Assembly: GCF_014836665.1 (NCBI RefSeq)
Contig: NZ_JACSQJ010000005.1
Location: 8,950 to 72,949, forward strand
Origin: Luteimonas colneyensis
GTDB lineage: Bacteria > Pseudomonadota > Gammaproteobacteria > Xanthomonadales > Xanthomonadaceae
Length of the DNA: 64,000 bases
Direction of reading: 5' to 3'
Positions 1-9,329 of this stretch are shown here, one piece after another. Under the pieces are notes generated by a model. It did no database searches and was not told the DNA's origin. It was given only the letters and a program-made list of their open reading frames with translations. Within the stretch, counting starts at the first letter, position 1, and every line of letters begins with the position of its first letter. The translations under genes were made by a program, and so were the position numbers.

Positions 1-15
1 CCCTGGGCGTGCGGG

Positions 16-42
16 CCGCCGCCGGCACGGGGCCGGCGGCGG
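16..42 (-). terminator. GC-rich hairpin after the first lipoprotein gene
   Basis: A 10-base inverted repeat (ccgccgccgg at 16-25, ccggcggcgg at 33-42) lies just past the stop codon at 53 of the minus-strand lipoprotein gene. The position fits a transcription stop, but there is no T tract, so it may equally be a fortuitous GC-rich palindrome. Confidence 0.3.
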
Positions 43-52
43 ACGCGGCGGC

Positions 53-550
53 CTACTTCGCGTCGACGAAGATGAACTCGACGCCGGCCGGAGCCACGGC
101 GGCGGACACGCGCTCGCGGTCGGCGGCGGCGCCGATGAACACCACGCGCACGCCCTTCATGGTGTCGGGTTCGACGCCGGCGAAGGCGTTGACGATGATG
201 TCGGCCATCTTCGCGGAGTCCGACGAGGCGTAGGCCAGCATGTTGCCGCGCACGATGCCGCGGGACACGTCGCTGGTGGCCTTGTCGGACAGGCGCTCGT
301 AGTTGCCGGCGTCGGCGGCCTCGTCGCCGGTCGGCGCCGGCAGGTAGTACACGTAGGGCTGGTTGGCGATGCCTTCCATGTTGCGCGTCACCACGTCGGA
401 GACGTAGGCGCGCCACGCGGTGTCGTCGGCGGTGGTCGGCGCGGCCAGCGGCGCGGCGACGGCAACGACGGGCGCCTCGTCCTTCTTGCAGGCCGCAAGC
501 AGCGGCAGCGCGAGGCAGGCGGACAGGAGCAGGCGGGTGGTGGTCTTCAT
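53..550 (-). CDS. Small secreted lipoprotein, unknown function
   Basis: This 165-residue protein opens with MKTTTRLLLSACLALPLLAAC, a signal peptide ending in a lipobox (LLAAC), so it should be lipidated and membrane anchored. No enzymatic motif is visible in the mature part. It contains a YVYYLP stretch near residue 67 and a C-terminal beta-alpha-like segment (VRVVFIGAAADRERV). It lies 37 bases downstream of coaD on the same strand and may be read through from it. I do not recognise a named family. The short length and lack of catalytic motifs fit the many conserved hypothetical lipoproteins of xanthomonads. The lipoprotein call is secure; the function is unknown. Confidence 0.8.
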   Translation of the reverse strand: MKTTTRLLLSACLALPLLAACKKDEAPVVAVAAPLAAPTTADDTAWRAYVSDVVTRNMEGIANQPYVYYLPAPTGDEAADAGNYERLSDKATSDVSRGIVRGNMLAYASSDSAKMADIIVNAFAGVEPDTMKGVRVVFIGAAADRERVSAAVAPAGVEFIFVDAK

Positions 551-587
551 TCGTGTTCCCCAGGAGATCGTTGCGTTGGTGGTCAGT

Positions 588-1136
<549 letters not shown>

Positions 1137-1156
1137 TCAGCGCGGCACGATGGTGG

Positions 1157-1753
1157 TCAGGGTGCCGGCGCGTGCCGGAACAGGGCGTGGCGTGCGTCCC
1201 GGGTCGAGGACTCGCGGTGCAGGCGCCAGCCGGGGCCGGGTGCCGCCGGCGTGGCCGACGGCGACTCGATGTAGAGCCAGGCCGCGTCCGTGACCCAGGG
1301 GCCGAGCCGCTCCAGCGCGGTGTCCCAGGCGCCGGAATCGAAGGGCGGGTCGAGGAACACCAGGTCGAAGCGGCCGTGCAGCGGCGCGCGCAGCAGCTCC
1401 AGCGCGTCGGCGCGCAGCACCGTGGCGGCATCGCCGGCGTCCAGGCGCGCACAGGTGTCGCGCAGCGACTGCACCAGCGCCGGGTCGCGCTCCACCAGCA
1501 AGGCCTCGCGCGCGCCGCGCGACAGCGCCTCCAGGCCCAGCGCGCCGCTGCCGGCGAACAGATCGAGCACGCGCGCGCCCGGCAGCATCGGCTGCAGCCA
1601 GTTGAACAGGGTCTCGCGGGCGCGGTCCGAGGTCGGCCGCAGGCCCGGCGCGGACGCCACCGGAAGCTTCGATCCGCGCCAGCGGCCGGCGATGATGCGC
1701 ACGCTGCCGGAGGCCGCGGGACGGGAGGGCGCGCGAGGGCTGGGTGGTACCAT
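1157..1753 (-). CDS. rsmD: 16S rRNA (guanine(966)-N2)-methyltransferase
   Basis: RsmD methylates G966 of 16S rRNA using S-adenosylmethionine. The SAM-binding motif LDLFAGSGALGLEALSRGA is near residues 65-83, and the catalytic NPPY-like motif appears as FLDPPFD near residue 135. The N-terminal VRIIAGRWRG is typical of the family. The ATG at 1753 (MVPPSPRAPS) gives 198 residues, close to the E. coli length. The reading frame stays open well upstream, but the upstream part overlaps the start of divergent ftsY and shows no conservation. Only about 70 bases separate this start from that of ftsY, so the two share a bidirectional promoter region. Confidence 0.95.
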   Translation of the reverse strand: MVPPSPRAPSRPAASGSVRIIAGRWRGSKLPVASAPGLRPTSDRARETLFNWLQPMLPGARVLDLFAGSGALGLEALSRGAREALLVERDPALVQSLRDTCARLDAGDAATVLRADALELLRAPLHGRFDLVFLDPPFDSGAWDTALERLGPWVTDAAWLYIESPSATPAAPGPGWRLHRESSTRDARHALFRHAPAP

Positions 1754-1821
1754 GACGCGGCATTGTCCGCGCTTGTGCGCACATGCGCACCCTCCCCCGT
1801 TCCCGTCTGGTCCCGATCGCG

Positions 1822-3207
1822 ATGAGCCTGTTCCGCCGCTGGAAATCCGACGCCGACAAGGCGAAGCCGGCGAAGGACGAACGCTCCTCGCTGAGCGCCG
1901 CCGCCGAGGCCATCGAGGCCGCGCGCCGGATGGGCGACGCGGCCCAGCCGGCCGCGACCGACGTGGCCACCGCCGTCGAGGACGCGTGGAGCGCGCGACG
2001 CGAGGTGCATGACGCTGCGCCAGCGCCAGCGGATGTCGCCGCAGCGACCGCCGATGCGGCCCCCGACGCGCCTGCGTCGACCGTATCCGATGCCGTTTCG
2101 CGGGCAGCGCCGGTTCCGCTGCAGATCGAGGTTCCTCCGGCTGCGGCTGCGCCCGCGCCCGCGCCCGCGACCATCGCCGCCCCGCCGCCGGCGCCGATAC
2201 CCGTCGACCCGGCGCCCGCGCACCCTCCCGTCGTCCCCGCCGACGCACCGTCGCCGCACGCCACCCAGGAAAAGCCCGCGGCCGCCCCCGGCAAGCCGGG
2301 CTGGCGCGAGCGCCTCATGGGCAGCGGAATCGCGCGCGGCCTCGGCGGCCTGTTCTCGCGCAACCCGCGCCTGGACGACGACCTGCTCGACGAGATCGAG
2401 ACCGCGCTCATCACCGCCGATGTCGGCGTTGCCGCCACCACCGGCCTGGTCGAGTCGCTGCGCAAGCGCATGAAGGCCCGCGAGTTCGCCGACGCCAACG
2501 CGCTGCGCGGCGCGCTGCGGCTGGAGCTGATCCGCATGCTCGAGCCGGTGGCGAAGCCGCTGGCGATCGACCCGGCCGCGAAACCCTTCGTCATCCTCAC
2601 CGTGGGCGTCAACGGCGTCGGCAAGACCACCACCATTGGCAAGCTGGCCAAGCGCTTCAAGGACGAGGGCCGCGGCCTGATGCTGGCCGCCGGCGACACC
2701 TTCCGCGCCGCCGCGGTGGCGCAGCTGCAGGCCTGGGGCCAGCGCAACGGCGTGGCCGTGGTCGCCCAGGGCCAGGACGCCGATCCGGCCTCGGTCGCCT
2801 TCGACGCGCTGCAGGCCGCGAAGGCGCGCGGCACCGACGTGCTGATCGCCGACACCGCCGGCCGCCTGCACACCCAGCAGGGCCTGATGGCCGAGCTATC
2901 GAAGATCAAGCGCGTGCTCGGCAAGCTCGACGCCGCCGCGCCGCACGAGGTGCTGCTGGTGATCGACGGCACCACCGGCCAGAACGCGCTCAGCCAGCTG
3001 CGCCACTTCCACCAGGCCGCCGGCGTGACCGGGCTGGTGGTGACCAAGCTCGACGGCACCGCGAAGGGCGGCGTGGTGTTCGCGCTGGCGCAGGAGTTCG
3101 GAATCCCGATCCGTTTCGCCGGCATCGGCGAGCGCCCCGAGGACCTGCGCGTCTTCGACGCCGAGGCCTTCGTCGACGCCCTGCTGCCGGAGGCGCTGGG
3201 GGCGTGA
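1822..3207 (+). CDS. ftsY: Signal recognition particle receptor FtsY
   Basis: FtsY is the SRP receptor GTPase that docks ribosome-nascent-chain-SRP complexes at the inner membrane. The C-terminal NG domain is complete. G1 reads GVNGVGKTTTIGKLAKRF, followed by DTFRAAAVAQLQ, G3 DTAGRLHTQ and G4 TKLDGTAKGG. The N-terminal A region (about 160 residues) is an Ala/Pro-rich low-complexity stretch that replaces the acidic domain of E. coli FtsY. The start at 1822 (MSLFRRWKSD) matches the usual amphipathic beginning; an in-frame upstream ATG at 1783 is less likely. It ends in a GTGA overlap with the next gene, which signals translational coupling. Confidence 0.96.
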   Translation: MSLFRRWKSDADKAKPAKDERSSLSAAAEAIEAARRMGDAAQPAATDVATAVEDAWSARREVHDAAPAPADVAAATADAAPDAPASTVSDAVSRAAPVPLQIEVPPAAAAPAPAPATIAAPPPAPIPVDPAPAHPPVVPADAPSPHATQEKPAAAPGKPGWRERLMGSGIARGLGGLFSRNPRLDDDLLDEIETALITADVGVAATTGLVESLRKRMKAREFADANALRGALRLELIRMLEPVAKPLAIDPAAKPFVILTVGVNGVGKTTTIGKLAKRFKDEGRGLMLAAGDTFRAAAVAQLQAWGQRNGVAVVAQGQDADPASVAFDALQAAKARGTDVLIADTAGRLHTQQGLMAELSKIKRVLGKLDAAAPHEVLLVIDGTTGQNALSQLRHFHQAAGVTGLVVTKLDGTAKGGVVFALAQEFGIPIRFAGIGERPEDLRVFDAEAFVDALLPEALGA

Positions 3208-4448
3208 GGCTGCGCCGCGGGCTCGCGCTCGCCGCCGGCATCGCCGTGATCGTGCTGCTGCTGGTCGCGCTGGCCGCGGCGATCCTCATGCAGCCGCGGC
3301 AACTCGCGCGCATCGCGCTGGGCAGCGTCGGCGACGCGCTCGGGCTCGGGATCGGATTCGAAGGGGAGGCGCGCTATCGCCTGCGCGGCACGCCGCTGCT
3401 CGAAGTGCGTGATGTCGTGGTGCGCGCGCCGGGTGCAGGCGCGCCGCTACTGCGCGCCGATCGCGTGCTGGTGTCGCTGCCGTGGTCGACCCTGCGCGAC
3501 CGCGCCGCGCCGCTGGTGCTGGAGCGCATCGAGCTCGACGCGCCGGTGCTGGACCTGGCGCTGCTGCAGGCGTGGCTTGCCAGCCGGCCGCCGGGCGAAG
3601 GCCGCGTGCCAACGCTGACCGGCGGCGTCGGCGTGCGCGACGGGCGTCTGCTGGGCGACGGCTGGGCGCTGCAGGGACTTCAGCTCGACCTGCCCTCGCT
3701 CGCCGAGGGCCAGCCGCTCGCCGCGCAGGCTCGCGGCGTCCTGGAGCTGGCCGCTCCCACCCGCATCCACTTCGATCTTGACCTCGCGGCCACGCAGCCC
3801 GCCGACGGCGCCGGCGCCAGCGCGCGCGGCCGCGTGCGCATCGAAGGCGCGGACTGGCAACTTCCCGCCACGGTCACCGCGTCGGGCCCTTCGCACTTCG
3901 GCGGCGGCACCCTGCGCGTCACGCCGCTGCGCCTCGGCATGTCCGCGGAATACCGCGGCGAAGGCGAGCCGCTGCGCTTCACGCTCGGCGCGCACGGCCC
4001 GCTGCGCCTGCGCGACGGCACCTGGACGCTGGTGCCGGCGTCGCTCGCGCTGCGCGGCGACGGCATGGTCCCCGACGTGGATGCGACCGGTCGCGCCGCC
4101 TTCGGCCGCGCCCTGCTGCTCGAACTCGTCGGCACCCTGCGGGAGTGGCCCGCCGCATGGCTCGCGCTGCCGGCGCCGCTGGACACGTCAGCGTCGCCGA
4201 TCGCCGTCGCGCTCGCCTATGCCGGCGCACGCGACCTGTCTGGCCCCGTCGGCCTGCACCTGCGGCGCGCCGATGCCGAAGCCCGCGCCGGGGTCCGAAT
4301 CGCCGAAGTGCTGGAATGGATGGACGCCGCCGCTTCGGGCAGTCCGCTGCCGCCGGTCGCGGCACGCGCCAGCGCCCCACGCATCGAGATCGCAGGCGCG
4401 GTGCTCGATGGCGTCGAAATCGAGATCGACCCGGACGGTGCGCGATGA
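3204..4448 (+). CDS. AsmA-like membrane-anchored protein
   Basis: This 414-residue protein begins with a GTG that overlaps the ftsY stop (GTGA). It has one N-terminal membrane helix (residues 8-28, AAGIAVIVLLLVALAAAIL). The rest is rich in beta-strand-like repeats alternating hydrophobic and charged residues, with LVLERIELDAPVLDLALL and several LxLxLPSL-type strands. That is the pattern of AsmA and related periplasmic bridge proteins involved in envelope lipid homeostasis. No enzymatic motif is seen. It ends in an ATGA overlap with mutY. The family assignment rests on architecture, not on a diagnostic motif, so AsmA-like is a cautious name. Confidence 0.7.
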   Translation: MRLRRGLALAAGIAVIVLLLVALAAAILMQPRQLARIALGSVGDALGLGIGFEGEARYRLRGTPLLEVRDVVVRAPGAGAPLLRADRVLVSLPWSTLRDRAAPLVLERIELDAPVLDLALLQAWLASRPPGEGRVPTLTGGVGVRDGRLLGDGWALQGLQLDLPSLAEGQPLAAQARGVLELAAPTRIHFDLDLAATQPADGAGASARGRVRIEGADWQLPATVTASGPSHFGGGTLRVTPLRLGMSAEYRGEGEPLRFTLGAHGPLRLRDGTWTLVPASLALRGDGMVPDVDATGRAAFGRALLLELVGTLREWPAAWLALPAPLDTSASPIAVALAYAGARDLSGPVGLHLRRADAEARAGVRIAEVLEWMDAAASGSPLPPVAARASAPRIEIAGAVLDGVEIEIDPDGAR

Positions 4449-5551
4449 ACGGTCCCGATGCGGAGGCCGGCCCCGCCGCTGACGGCACCGACGCCTTCGC
4501 GACCCCGCTGCTGGCATGGTTCGACGACCACGGCCGCCACGACCTGCCCTGGCAGCACCCGCGCACGCCGTACCGCGTCTGGCTGTCAGAGATCATGCTG
4601 CAGCAGACCCAGGTGCGCGTGGCCATCCCCTACTTCGAGCGCTTCGTGGCGGCGCTGCCCACGGTCGCCACGCTCGCCGGCGCGCCGCTGGACGACGTGC
4701 TCGGGCTGTGGTCGGGGCTGGGCTACTACGCCCGCGCGCGCAACCTGCACGCTGCCGCGCTCGCCTGCGCCGAGGCCCATGGCGGCGAACTGCCGCGCGA
4801 CTTCGACGCCCTCGTCGCGCTGCCGGGCATCGGCCGCAGCACGGCCGGCGCGATCCTGGCCCAGGCCTGGGGCGACCGGTTCGCGATCCTAGACGGCAAC
4901 GTCAAGCGCGTCCTCGCGCGCTACCACGGCATCGACGGCTGGCCGGGTCAGCCCGCGGTGGAAAAGCGCCTGTGGAGCTTCGCGCAGGCGCACCTGCCGC
5001 GCGAGCGCCTGGCCGACTACACCCAGGCGCAGATGGACCTGGGCGCCACGCTCTGCACCCGCCACGCGCCGGCCTGCGCCGACTGCCCGCTGCGGCCCGG
5101 CTGCGCGGCATACGCCCAGGCGCGGACCGGGGAGTTGCCGACGCCGAAGCCCGGCAAGGCCCTGCCCACGCGCGAGGCGACGCTGCTCCTGCTGCGCGAC
5201 GCCGAAGGCCGCGTGCTGCTGCAGCGGCGCCCCCCGGCCGGGGTCTGGGCGCAGCTGTGGTCGCTGCCCGAAGCCGGATCCGACGACGCGGCGCGCACCT
5301 GGTTCGCCATGCACGTGGACGGCGACTACGCGCGTGGCGAACCGCTGGACAGCATCGCCCACGTCTTCAGCCACTACCGCTTCAACATGCACCCGCGGCG
5401 CTGGCGTCCGGTCGCCACCGCGGCCGCGGTGCGGGACAATGACGACCTGCGCTGGGTGCCACGCGACGCGCTCGCCGGCCTCGGCATCCCTGCGCCCGTC
5501 CGCACGCTGGTCGAGGCGCAGTTCGAACAGGACCAGGAGGAACAACCGTGA
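4445..5551 (+). CDS. mutY: A/G-specific adenine glycosylase
   Basis: MutY removes adenine mispaired with 8-oxoguanine. The helix-hairpin-helix appears as [12 protein letters not shown] and the catalytic aspartate lies in [12 protein letters not shown]. The [4Fe-4S] cluster cysteines have the exact C-x6-C-x2-C-x5-C spacing ([17 protein letters not shown], near residues 200-217). A C-terminal NUDIX-like 8-oxoG-recognition domain follows ([20 protein letters not shown]). The length of 368 residues is normal. The ATG overlaps the upstream stop (ATGA) and the gene ends in a GTGA overlap with yggX, the conserved mutY-yggX pair. Confidence 0.97.
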   Translation: MNGPDAEAGPAADGTDAFATPLLAWFDDHGRHDLPWQHPRTPYRVWLSEIMLQQTQVRVAIPYFERFVAALPTVATLAGAPLDDVLGLWSGLGYYARARNLHAAALACAEAHGGELPRDFDALVALPGIGRSTAGAILAQAWGDRFAILDGNVKRVLARYHGIDGWPGQPAVEKRLWSFAQAHLPRERLADYTQAQMDLGATLCTRHAPACADCPLRPGCAAYAQARTGELPTPKPGKALPTREATLLLLRDAEGRVLLQRRPPAGVWAQLWSLPEAGSDDAARTWFAMHVDGDYARGEPLDSIAHVFSHYRFNMHPRRWRPVATAAAVRDNDDLRWVPRDALAGLGIPAPVRTLVEAQFEQDQEEQP

Positions 5552-5823
5552 GCCGCACCGTCCACTGCGAATACGAGAAGCGCGAAGCCGAAGGCCTCGA
5601 CTTCGTGCCCTGGCCGGGCGCGCTCGGCAAGCGCGTCTTCGCCGGCATCGGCAAGCCGGCCTGGAACGCATGGCTGGCGCACCAGACCATGCTGATCAAC
5701 GAGAACCGCCTGTCGCCGATGGACCCGGAGCACCGCGCGTTCCTCGAACGCGAGATGGAGAAGTTCCTGTTCGAGGGCGGCGCCGACAAGCCCGCCGGCT
5801 ACGTCCCCGAAGACGCGTCCTGA
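5548..5823 (+). CDS. yggX: Probable Fe(2+)-trafficking protein
   Basis: YggX is a small cytoplasmic protein tied to iron handling and protection of Fe-S clusters from oxidants. The 91-residue sequence starts [19 protein letters not shown], and the conserved Cys at position 7 plus the [19 protein letters not shown] block are diagnostic. The start is a GTG that overlaps the mutY stop and is preceded by a good AGGAGG ribosome site inside the end of mutY. Coupling to MutY makes sense because MutY carries an Fe-S cluster. The last 25 bases overlap convergently with the lipoprotein gene on the other strand. Confidence 0.96.
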   Translation: MSRTVHCEYEKREAEGLDFVPWPGALGKRVFAGIGKPAWNAWLAHQTMLINENRLSPMDPEHRAFLEREMEKFLFEGGADKPAGYVPEDAS

Positions 5824-6245
5824 GCCTCTTCCCGCGCCGCCTTCTCGGCCTCGCGGATGCGGGTGACGTCGAGCGGCCGGATCTCCCGGATGCGGCACGG
5901 CAGCCGCATCGAGTTGGGGCTGTCGACCAGTACCTTGTCGAAGCCGGCGTACACCCGGCTACCCTGGCTGGTGAGGCCGATCATCGGCGTGAATTCGATG
6001 TCCTGGCAGATGCCGCTGAAGGACAGCAGCCAGGCCTCCTTCGGCCGCGTCCAGACCGCGATGTGCTCGTCGTCGAGCGGCGTCCAGCCGCTGATCCGCC
6101 CGAGGTAGGTAAAGCTGGACACGGGCTCGCCGGCGGCCGCGCGATAGGTCGCCAGCTTTTCAGCCTCCGTCATCCCGGTGGTGGCGCAGCCCTGCAGCGC
6201 CATCAGTGCGATGGCCGCAAGCGCGGCCGTAGGCGTGCCTTTCAT
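5799..6245 (-). CDS. DUF6491-type lipoprotein, unknown function
   Basis: The ATG at 6245 gives [20 protein letters not shown], a lipoprotein signal peptide with the lipobox LQGC; upstream in-frame ATGs would bury this signal. The mature part of about 130 residues has the pattern [23 protein letters not shown], seen in small xanthomonad lipoproteins of the DUF6491 type. It also contains two cysteines (GICQDIEF and LPCRIREI) that could form a disulfide. The C-terminal KAAREEAQ tail runs into the end of yggX by 25 bases. The function is not known; the assignment rests on pattern recognition. Confidence 0.75.
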   Translation of the reverse strand: MKGTPTAALAAIALMALQGCATTGMTEAEKLATYRAAAGEPVSSFTYLGRISGWTPLDDEHIAVWTRPKEAWLLSFSGICQDIEFTPMIGLTSQGSRVYAGFDKVLVDSPNSMRLPCRIREIRPLDVTRIREAEKAAREEAQDASSGT

Positions 6246-6350
6246 GATGCCTCTCCCGCCGCGGCGCGGCGCTGGAATCGGCTTTCGATCATCGCGCACT
6301 CGCGGCCCCGCTGCGCACGGGCAGCGCCCGGCGTTCAGCCACGATAAGAA

Positions 6351-6376
6351 ACAGAAAAGCCCGCATCTCTGCGGGC
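6351..6376 (-). terminator. Rho-independent terminator after tRNA-Phe
   Basis: On the minus strand a 7-bp GC stem (GCCCGCA / TGCGGGC, plus-strand arms 6359-6365 and 6370-6376) with a 4-base loop is followed by TTTTCTGTTT. It lies 14 bases past the CCA end of tRNA-Phe, the expected place for its terminator. Confidence 0.85.
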
Positions 6377-6390
6377 CCTTCGCTGCCAAG

Positions 6391-6466
6391 TGGTGGCCGG
6401 GGAGGGAATCGAACCCCCGACACGGGGATTTTCAATCCCCTGCTCTACCAACTGAGCTACCCGGCC
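6391..6466 (-). tRNA. tRNA-Phe (GAA)
   Basis: The 76-nucleotide cloverleaf reads 5' GGCCGGGTAGCTCAGTTGG on the minus strand. It has a perfect acceptor stem (GGCCGGG with CCCGGCC), a TAGCTCAGTTGGTAGAGCA D-arm, anticodon loop TTGAAAA (anticodon GAA), a GGTTCGATTCC T-arm and an encoded CCA. Its own terminator follows. The gene stands alone between convergent and divergent protein genes. Confidence 0.97.
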
Positions 6467-6560
6467 ACTGGCGAGCCCGGAATGATACGGGAGCAGACCT
6501 CGCCGAGGCAAGCATCCAGACGAACCCACTTCACCGTCGCCCGGCCTTCGCTACCCTGTA

Positions 6561-7847
6561 GTGATGCCGACGACCACCGATCCCCGCGAAGCCGCGCTGC
6601 GCCGCCGCAAGGCCATCGCGCTCGGCCTGCTCGGCATCGCCGGCCTGGGGCTTGCAGTCGTCTCCGTGCTCGAACGCACGCATCCGCACTGGGCCTTCGG
6701 TTTCCTGGCCGCGGTGTTCGAGGCCGCACTGGTCGGCGGGCTGGCGGACTGGTTCGCGGTGGTCGCGCTGTTCCGGCATCCGCTGGGCATGCGCTGGATC
6801 CCGCACACCGCGATCATCCCGTCGAAGAAGGACGCCCTCGGCGCCAGCCTCGCCGACTTCATCTGCGACCACTTCCTCGGCACCCGCCAGGTGGCGGAGA
6901 AGCTGCAGTCGGTCGACATCGCCGGCTCGATCGCCGCCAAGCTCGCCGACTCGGCCTTCGCCGGCAGCATGGGCCGCGCCCTGGCCAATGCCCTGCCCCG
7001 CATCCTGGACGCGCTCGACAGCGAGGAGCTGCACGGCTTCCTGCATCGCATCGCCGAAGCGCGGCTGCGCCAGGTCGACCTGTCGGGCGTGGTCGCGGTC
7101 ATCCTCCGCCAGCTCACCGCCGACGGCCGCCACCAGGCGCTGGTGGACGCCGGGCTGGAATACGCCGGCGAGGTGCTGGCCGCGCCCGGTACGCACGAGC
7201 GCATCTCCGGCGTGGCGGGCCGCGAACTGTGGAAGGTGCTGCGCTACCTGAAGCTCGACGGCGTGGTGGCCGACAAGGTCGCCGACAAGCTGGTCGCGGG
7301 CATGACCGGCATGGTCGGCGACATGGCGAACGACCGCGACCACGAGATGCGCCAGCGCATCGGCACCGAGTTCGAGCGCCTGATCCTGCGCCTCGAGGAC
7401 GATCCGTCGCTGCGCGCGCGCGTCAACGCCTTCCGCGACCAGCTGATCGAGGACTCCGACCTGTCGCGCTACCTGCGCAGCCTGTGGCGCGACCTCGCCA
7501 CCTGGATCCGCGACGACGCCGCGCGCGACGACTCCGCCATCGCCGCCAGGATCTCGTCGGTCGGCGCCGAGATCGGTTCGCGCCTGGCCGCCGACGACGA
7601 CATGCGTGCCTGGATCAACGACGGCATCGTCGGCCTGGTGCTGCCCGAGGTCGAGCGCTACCGCGAGGGCATCCGCGGCTTCATCGTCGAGCGCGTGCAC
7701 CAGTGGAGCGCCGACGAACTGACCCGCGAGCTGGAACTCGCGGTGGGCTCGGACCTGCAGTTCATCCGCTACAACGGCACCGCCGTCGGCGCGCTGATCG
7801 GCGGGGTGCTGTACGCGCTGGTGCATGGGATCCAGCGCCTGGCCTGA
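6561..7847 (+). CDS. DUF445 family membrane protein
   Basis: This protein of about 428 residues has an N-terminal hydrophobic segment (AIALGLLGIAGLGLAVVSVL) and a second one (GFLAAVFEAALVGGLADWFAVVALF). A long charged, largely helical middle follows, and a C-terminal hydrophobic segment (AVGALIGGVLYALVHGIQ). The ADWFAVVALFRHPLGMRWIPHTAIIP block is the hallmark of DUF445 (YjiN-like) proteins. The start may be GTG 6561 or ATG 6564. The role is not established; these proteins are inner-membrane anchored with a coiled helical domain. It is transcribed divergently from tRNA-Phe. Confidence 0.88.
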   Translation: MMPTTTDPREAALRRRKAIALGLLGIAGLGLAVVSVLERTHPHWAFGFLAAVFEAALVGGLADWFAVVALFRHPLGMRWIPHTAIIPSKKDALGASLADFICDHFLGTRQVAEKLQSVDIAGSIAAKLADSAFAGSMGRALANALPRILDALDSEELHGFLHRIAEARLRQVDLSGVVAVILRQLTADGRHQALVDAGLEYAGEVLAAPGTHERISGVAGRELWKVLRYLKLDGVVADKVADKLVAGMTGMVGDMANDRDHEMRQRIGTEFERLILRLEDDPSLRARVNAFRDQLIEDSDLSRYLRSLWRDLATWIRDDAARDDSAIAARISSVGAEIGSRLAADDDMRAWINDGIVGLVLPEVERYREGIRGFIVERVHQWSADELTRELELAVGSDLQFIRYNGTAVGALIGGVLYALVHGIQRLA

Positions 7848-7887
7848 GCCGTCGCCCCGCCGCCCCTTCCTGCCCGCCGCCCCTCCC

Positions 7888-7958
7888 TGTAGGAGCAGCT
7901 ATAGCTGCGACCCGAATCCCGACCCATCCACATACGTCGGTCGCTGCTCCTGCAGGGG
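7888..7958. repeat. GTAG-type REP element pair (BIME-like)
   Basis: A palindromic unit (ctgtaggagcagctatagct at 7888, continuing gcgac) is followed 23 bases later by a shorter inverted copy (gtcgctgctcctgcaggg). GTAG-headed REP palindromes of this form are known in Stenotrophomonas and relatives. They are mobilised by RAYT transposases, none of which is encoded in this window. It sits between the convergent ends of the DUF445 gene and the small basic protein gene. Confidence 0.8.
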
Positions 7959-7980
7959 TAGCGCGGGGGCGTGGGCCGGG

Positions 7981-8160
7981 TCAGGAGGAATTGCGGCCGG
8001 AGCCGGACTTCCTGCCGCCGCCGTCCTGCTTGTTCACCGTCGCCCAGGCGATGCGCTCCGCATCCTCCTTCGAGCGGCCTTTCCCGCGCTCGCTGTCCTC
8101 GATGTGCTCCGCCTTGCGCTTCTGCTTGTCGGTATAGGCCGACTTGTCGCCCCTGGTCAT
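7981..8160 (-). CDS. Small basic conserved protein
   Basis: A 59-residue hydrophilic protein beginning MTRGDKSAYTDKQKRKAEHI. The central DSERGKGRSKEDAERIAWAT and the GGGRKSGSG tail match a widespread family of tiny proteins found in proteobacteria, sometimes labelled plasmid stabilisation protein without good evidence. ATG 8160 is preferred over GTG 8163 because an AGGAGG ribosome site lies 6 bases upstream. It follows the dehydrogenase gene by 31 bases on the same strand, so it is probably the last gene of a Ku-SDR-small protein run. The function is unknown. Confidence 0.8.
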   Translation of the reverse strand: MTRGDKSAYTDKQKRKAEHIEDSERGKGRSKEDAERIAWATVNKQDGGGRKSGSGRNSS

Positions 8161-8191
8161 CACGCACCTCCTGACTTCAGCATGGTCCCGA

Positions 8192-9238
8192 TCATCCGCG
8201 CGGCCCGCCCATCACGGGCAGGATCGCGCCGTTCACGTACGACGACATCACCGGCGACGCCAGGAACACATAGGCCGGCGACAGCTCTTCCGGCTGCGCG
8301 GGACGCCCCATGTCGCTGTCCTTGCCGAACTTCGCCACGTCGGCGGCCGGCTTGTCGGCCGGATTGAGCGGCGTCCACACCGGCCCCGGCGCCACGCAGT
8401 TCACGCGGATGCCGCGGCCGAGCAGGTTACTCGCCAGCGCCTTGGTGAAAGCATGGATCGCGCCCTTGGTCGCGGAGTAGTCGAGCAGCTTCGGGCTGCC
8501 GAAGATCCCGGTCTCGGACCCGGTGTTGATGATGCTGGCGCCATCGTCCATGTGCGGCAGCGCGGCGCGCGCCATGTGGAAGTAGCCGGCGATGTTGGTC
8601 TGCAGGGTCTCCTGCAGGTGCTCGTCGGTGAGGTCCTCGAGGCGCTCCACGTGCTGCTGGAAGGCGGCGTTGTTGACCAGCACGTCGAGCCGCCCGAAGG
8701 CGTCGACCACCTGCCCCACTGCGTCCTCGCAGAACGCCGGGTCGCGCACGTCCCCGGCGATCACCAGGCAGCGCGCGCCTTCGGCCTCGACGTGCCGGCG
8801 GGTCTCCTCTGCATCACCGTCTTCGGCGAGATGCAGCACGGCGACGTCGGCGCCCTCCCGCGCGAACAGCACGGCCACCGCCCGGCCGATGCCCGAGTCA
8901 CCGCCGGTGACGATCGCCGCCATGCCGTCGAGCTTGCCGCTGCCCGCGTAGTCCGGCGCCTTGAAGCGCGGCTGCAGGTCGAGGTCTCCTTCCACGCCGG
9001 GCTTGGGCAGGTGCTGGGCGGGCAGCGTGGTCGGCTGCCGGCGCGCGCCCGCCTGCGCCGGCGACTTCTTCGCGGGCGCCTTCTTCTTCGCCTGCCTGGC
9101 CGAGCGCAGTGCCTCTTCCTGGATGTCGCGCTGACGCGCCGCCGTCTTCCTGCCGCTGCCGCCGCGCGCGGCACCGGCCTTGGCCGCCTTCGCCGCCTTG
9201 GCCGCCTTCGTCGCCTTGCCCGTCTTCCTCGTCGCCAT
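8192..9238 (-). CDS. SDR family oxidoreductase with Lys/Ala-rich N-terminal tail
   Basis: The C-terminal 270 residues form a classical short-chain dehydrogenase. The nucleotide motif is TGGDSGIGRA, followed by NNAA, then the Ser of NTGSETGIFG and the DYSATK Tyr/Lys pair. The closest known type is YghA-like NADP-dependent aldehyde reductase. About 60 residues at the N-terminus are extra and highly basic (repeated KAAK, then KKKAPAKKSPA). This histone-H1-like tail is not part of the SDR fold and could bind nucleic acid. The gene lies 91 bases downstream of ku and 31 bases upstream of the small basic protein, all on the minus strand. The substrate is not predictable from sequence. Confidence 0.9.
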   Translation of the reverse strand: MATRKTGKATKAAKAAKAAKAGAARGGSGRKTAARQRDIQEEALRSARQAKKKAPAKKSPAQAGARRQPTTLPAQHLPKPGVEGDLDLQPRFKAPDYAGSGKLDGMAAIVTGGDSGIGRAVAVLFAREGADVAVLHLAEDGDAEETRRHVEAEGARCLVIAGDVRDPAFCEDAVGQVVDAFGRLDVLVNNAAFQQHVERLEDLTDEHLQETLQTNIAGYFHMARAALPHMDDGASIINTGSETGIFGSPKLLDYSATKGAIHAFTKALASNLLGRGIRVNCVAPGPVWTPLNPADKPAADVAKFGKDSDMGRPAQPEELSPAYVFLASPVMSSYVNGAILPVMGGPRG

Positions 9239-9329
9239 CGAACCGCCTCCCGGGAGTGCCGTTGGACGGTCGACGCTACGCCGGGGGCCGTTGGCGCCCC
9301 GTCATCGCCGCGTGCAGGCGGCGCGAGCC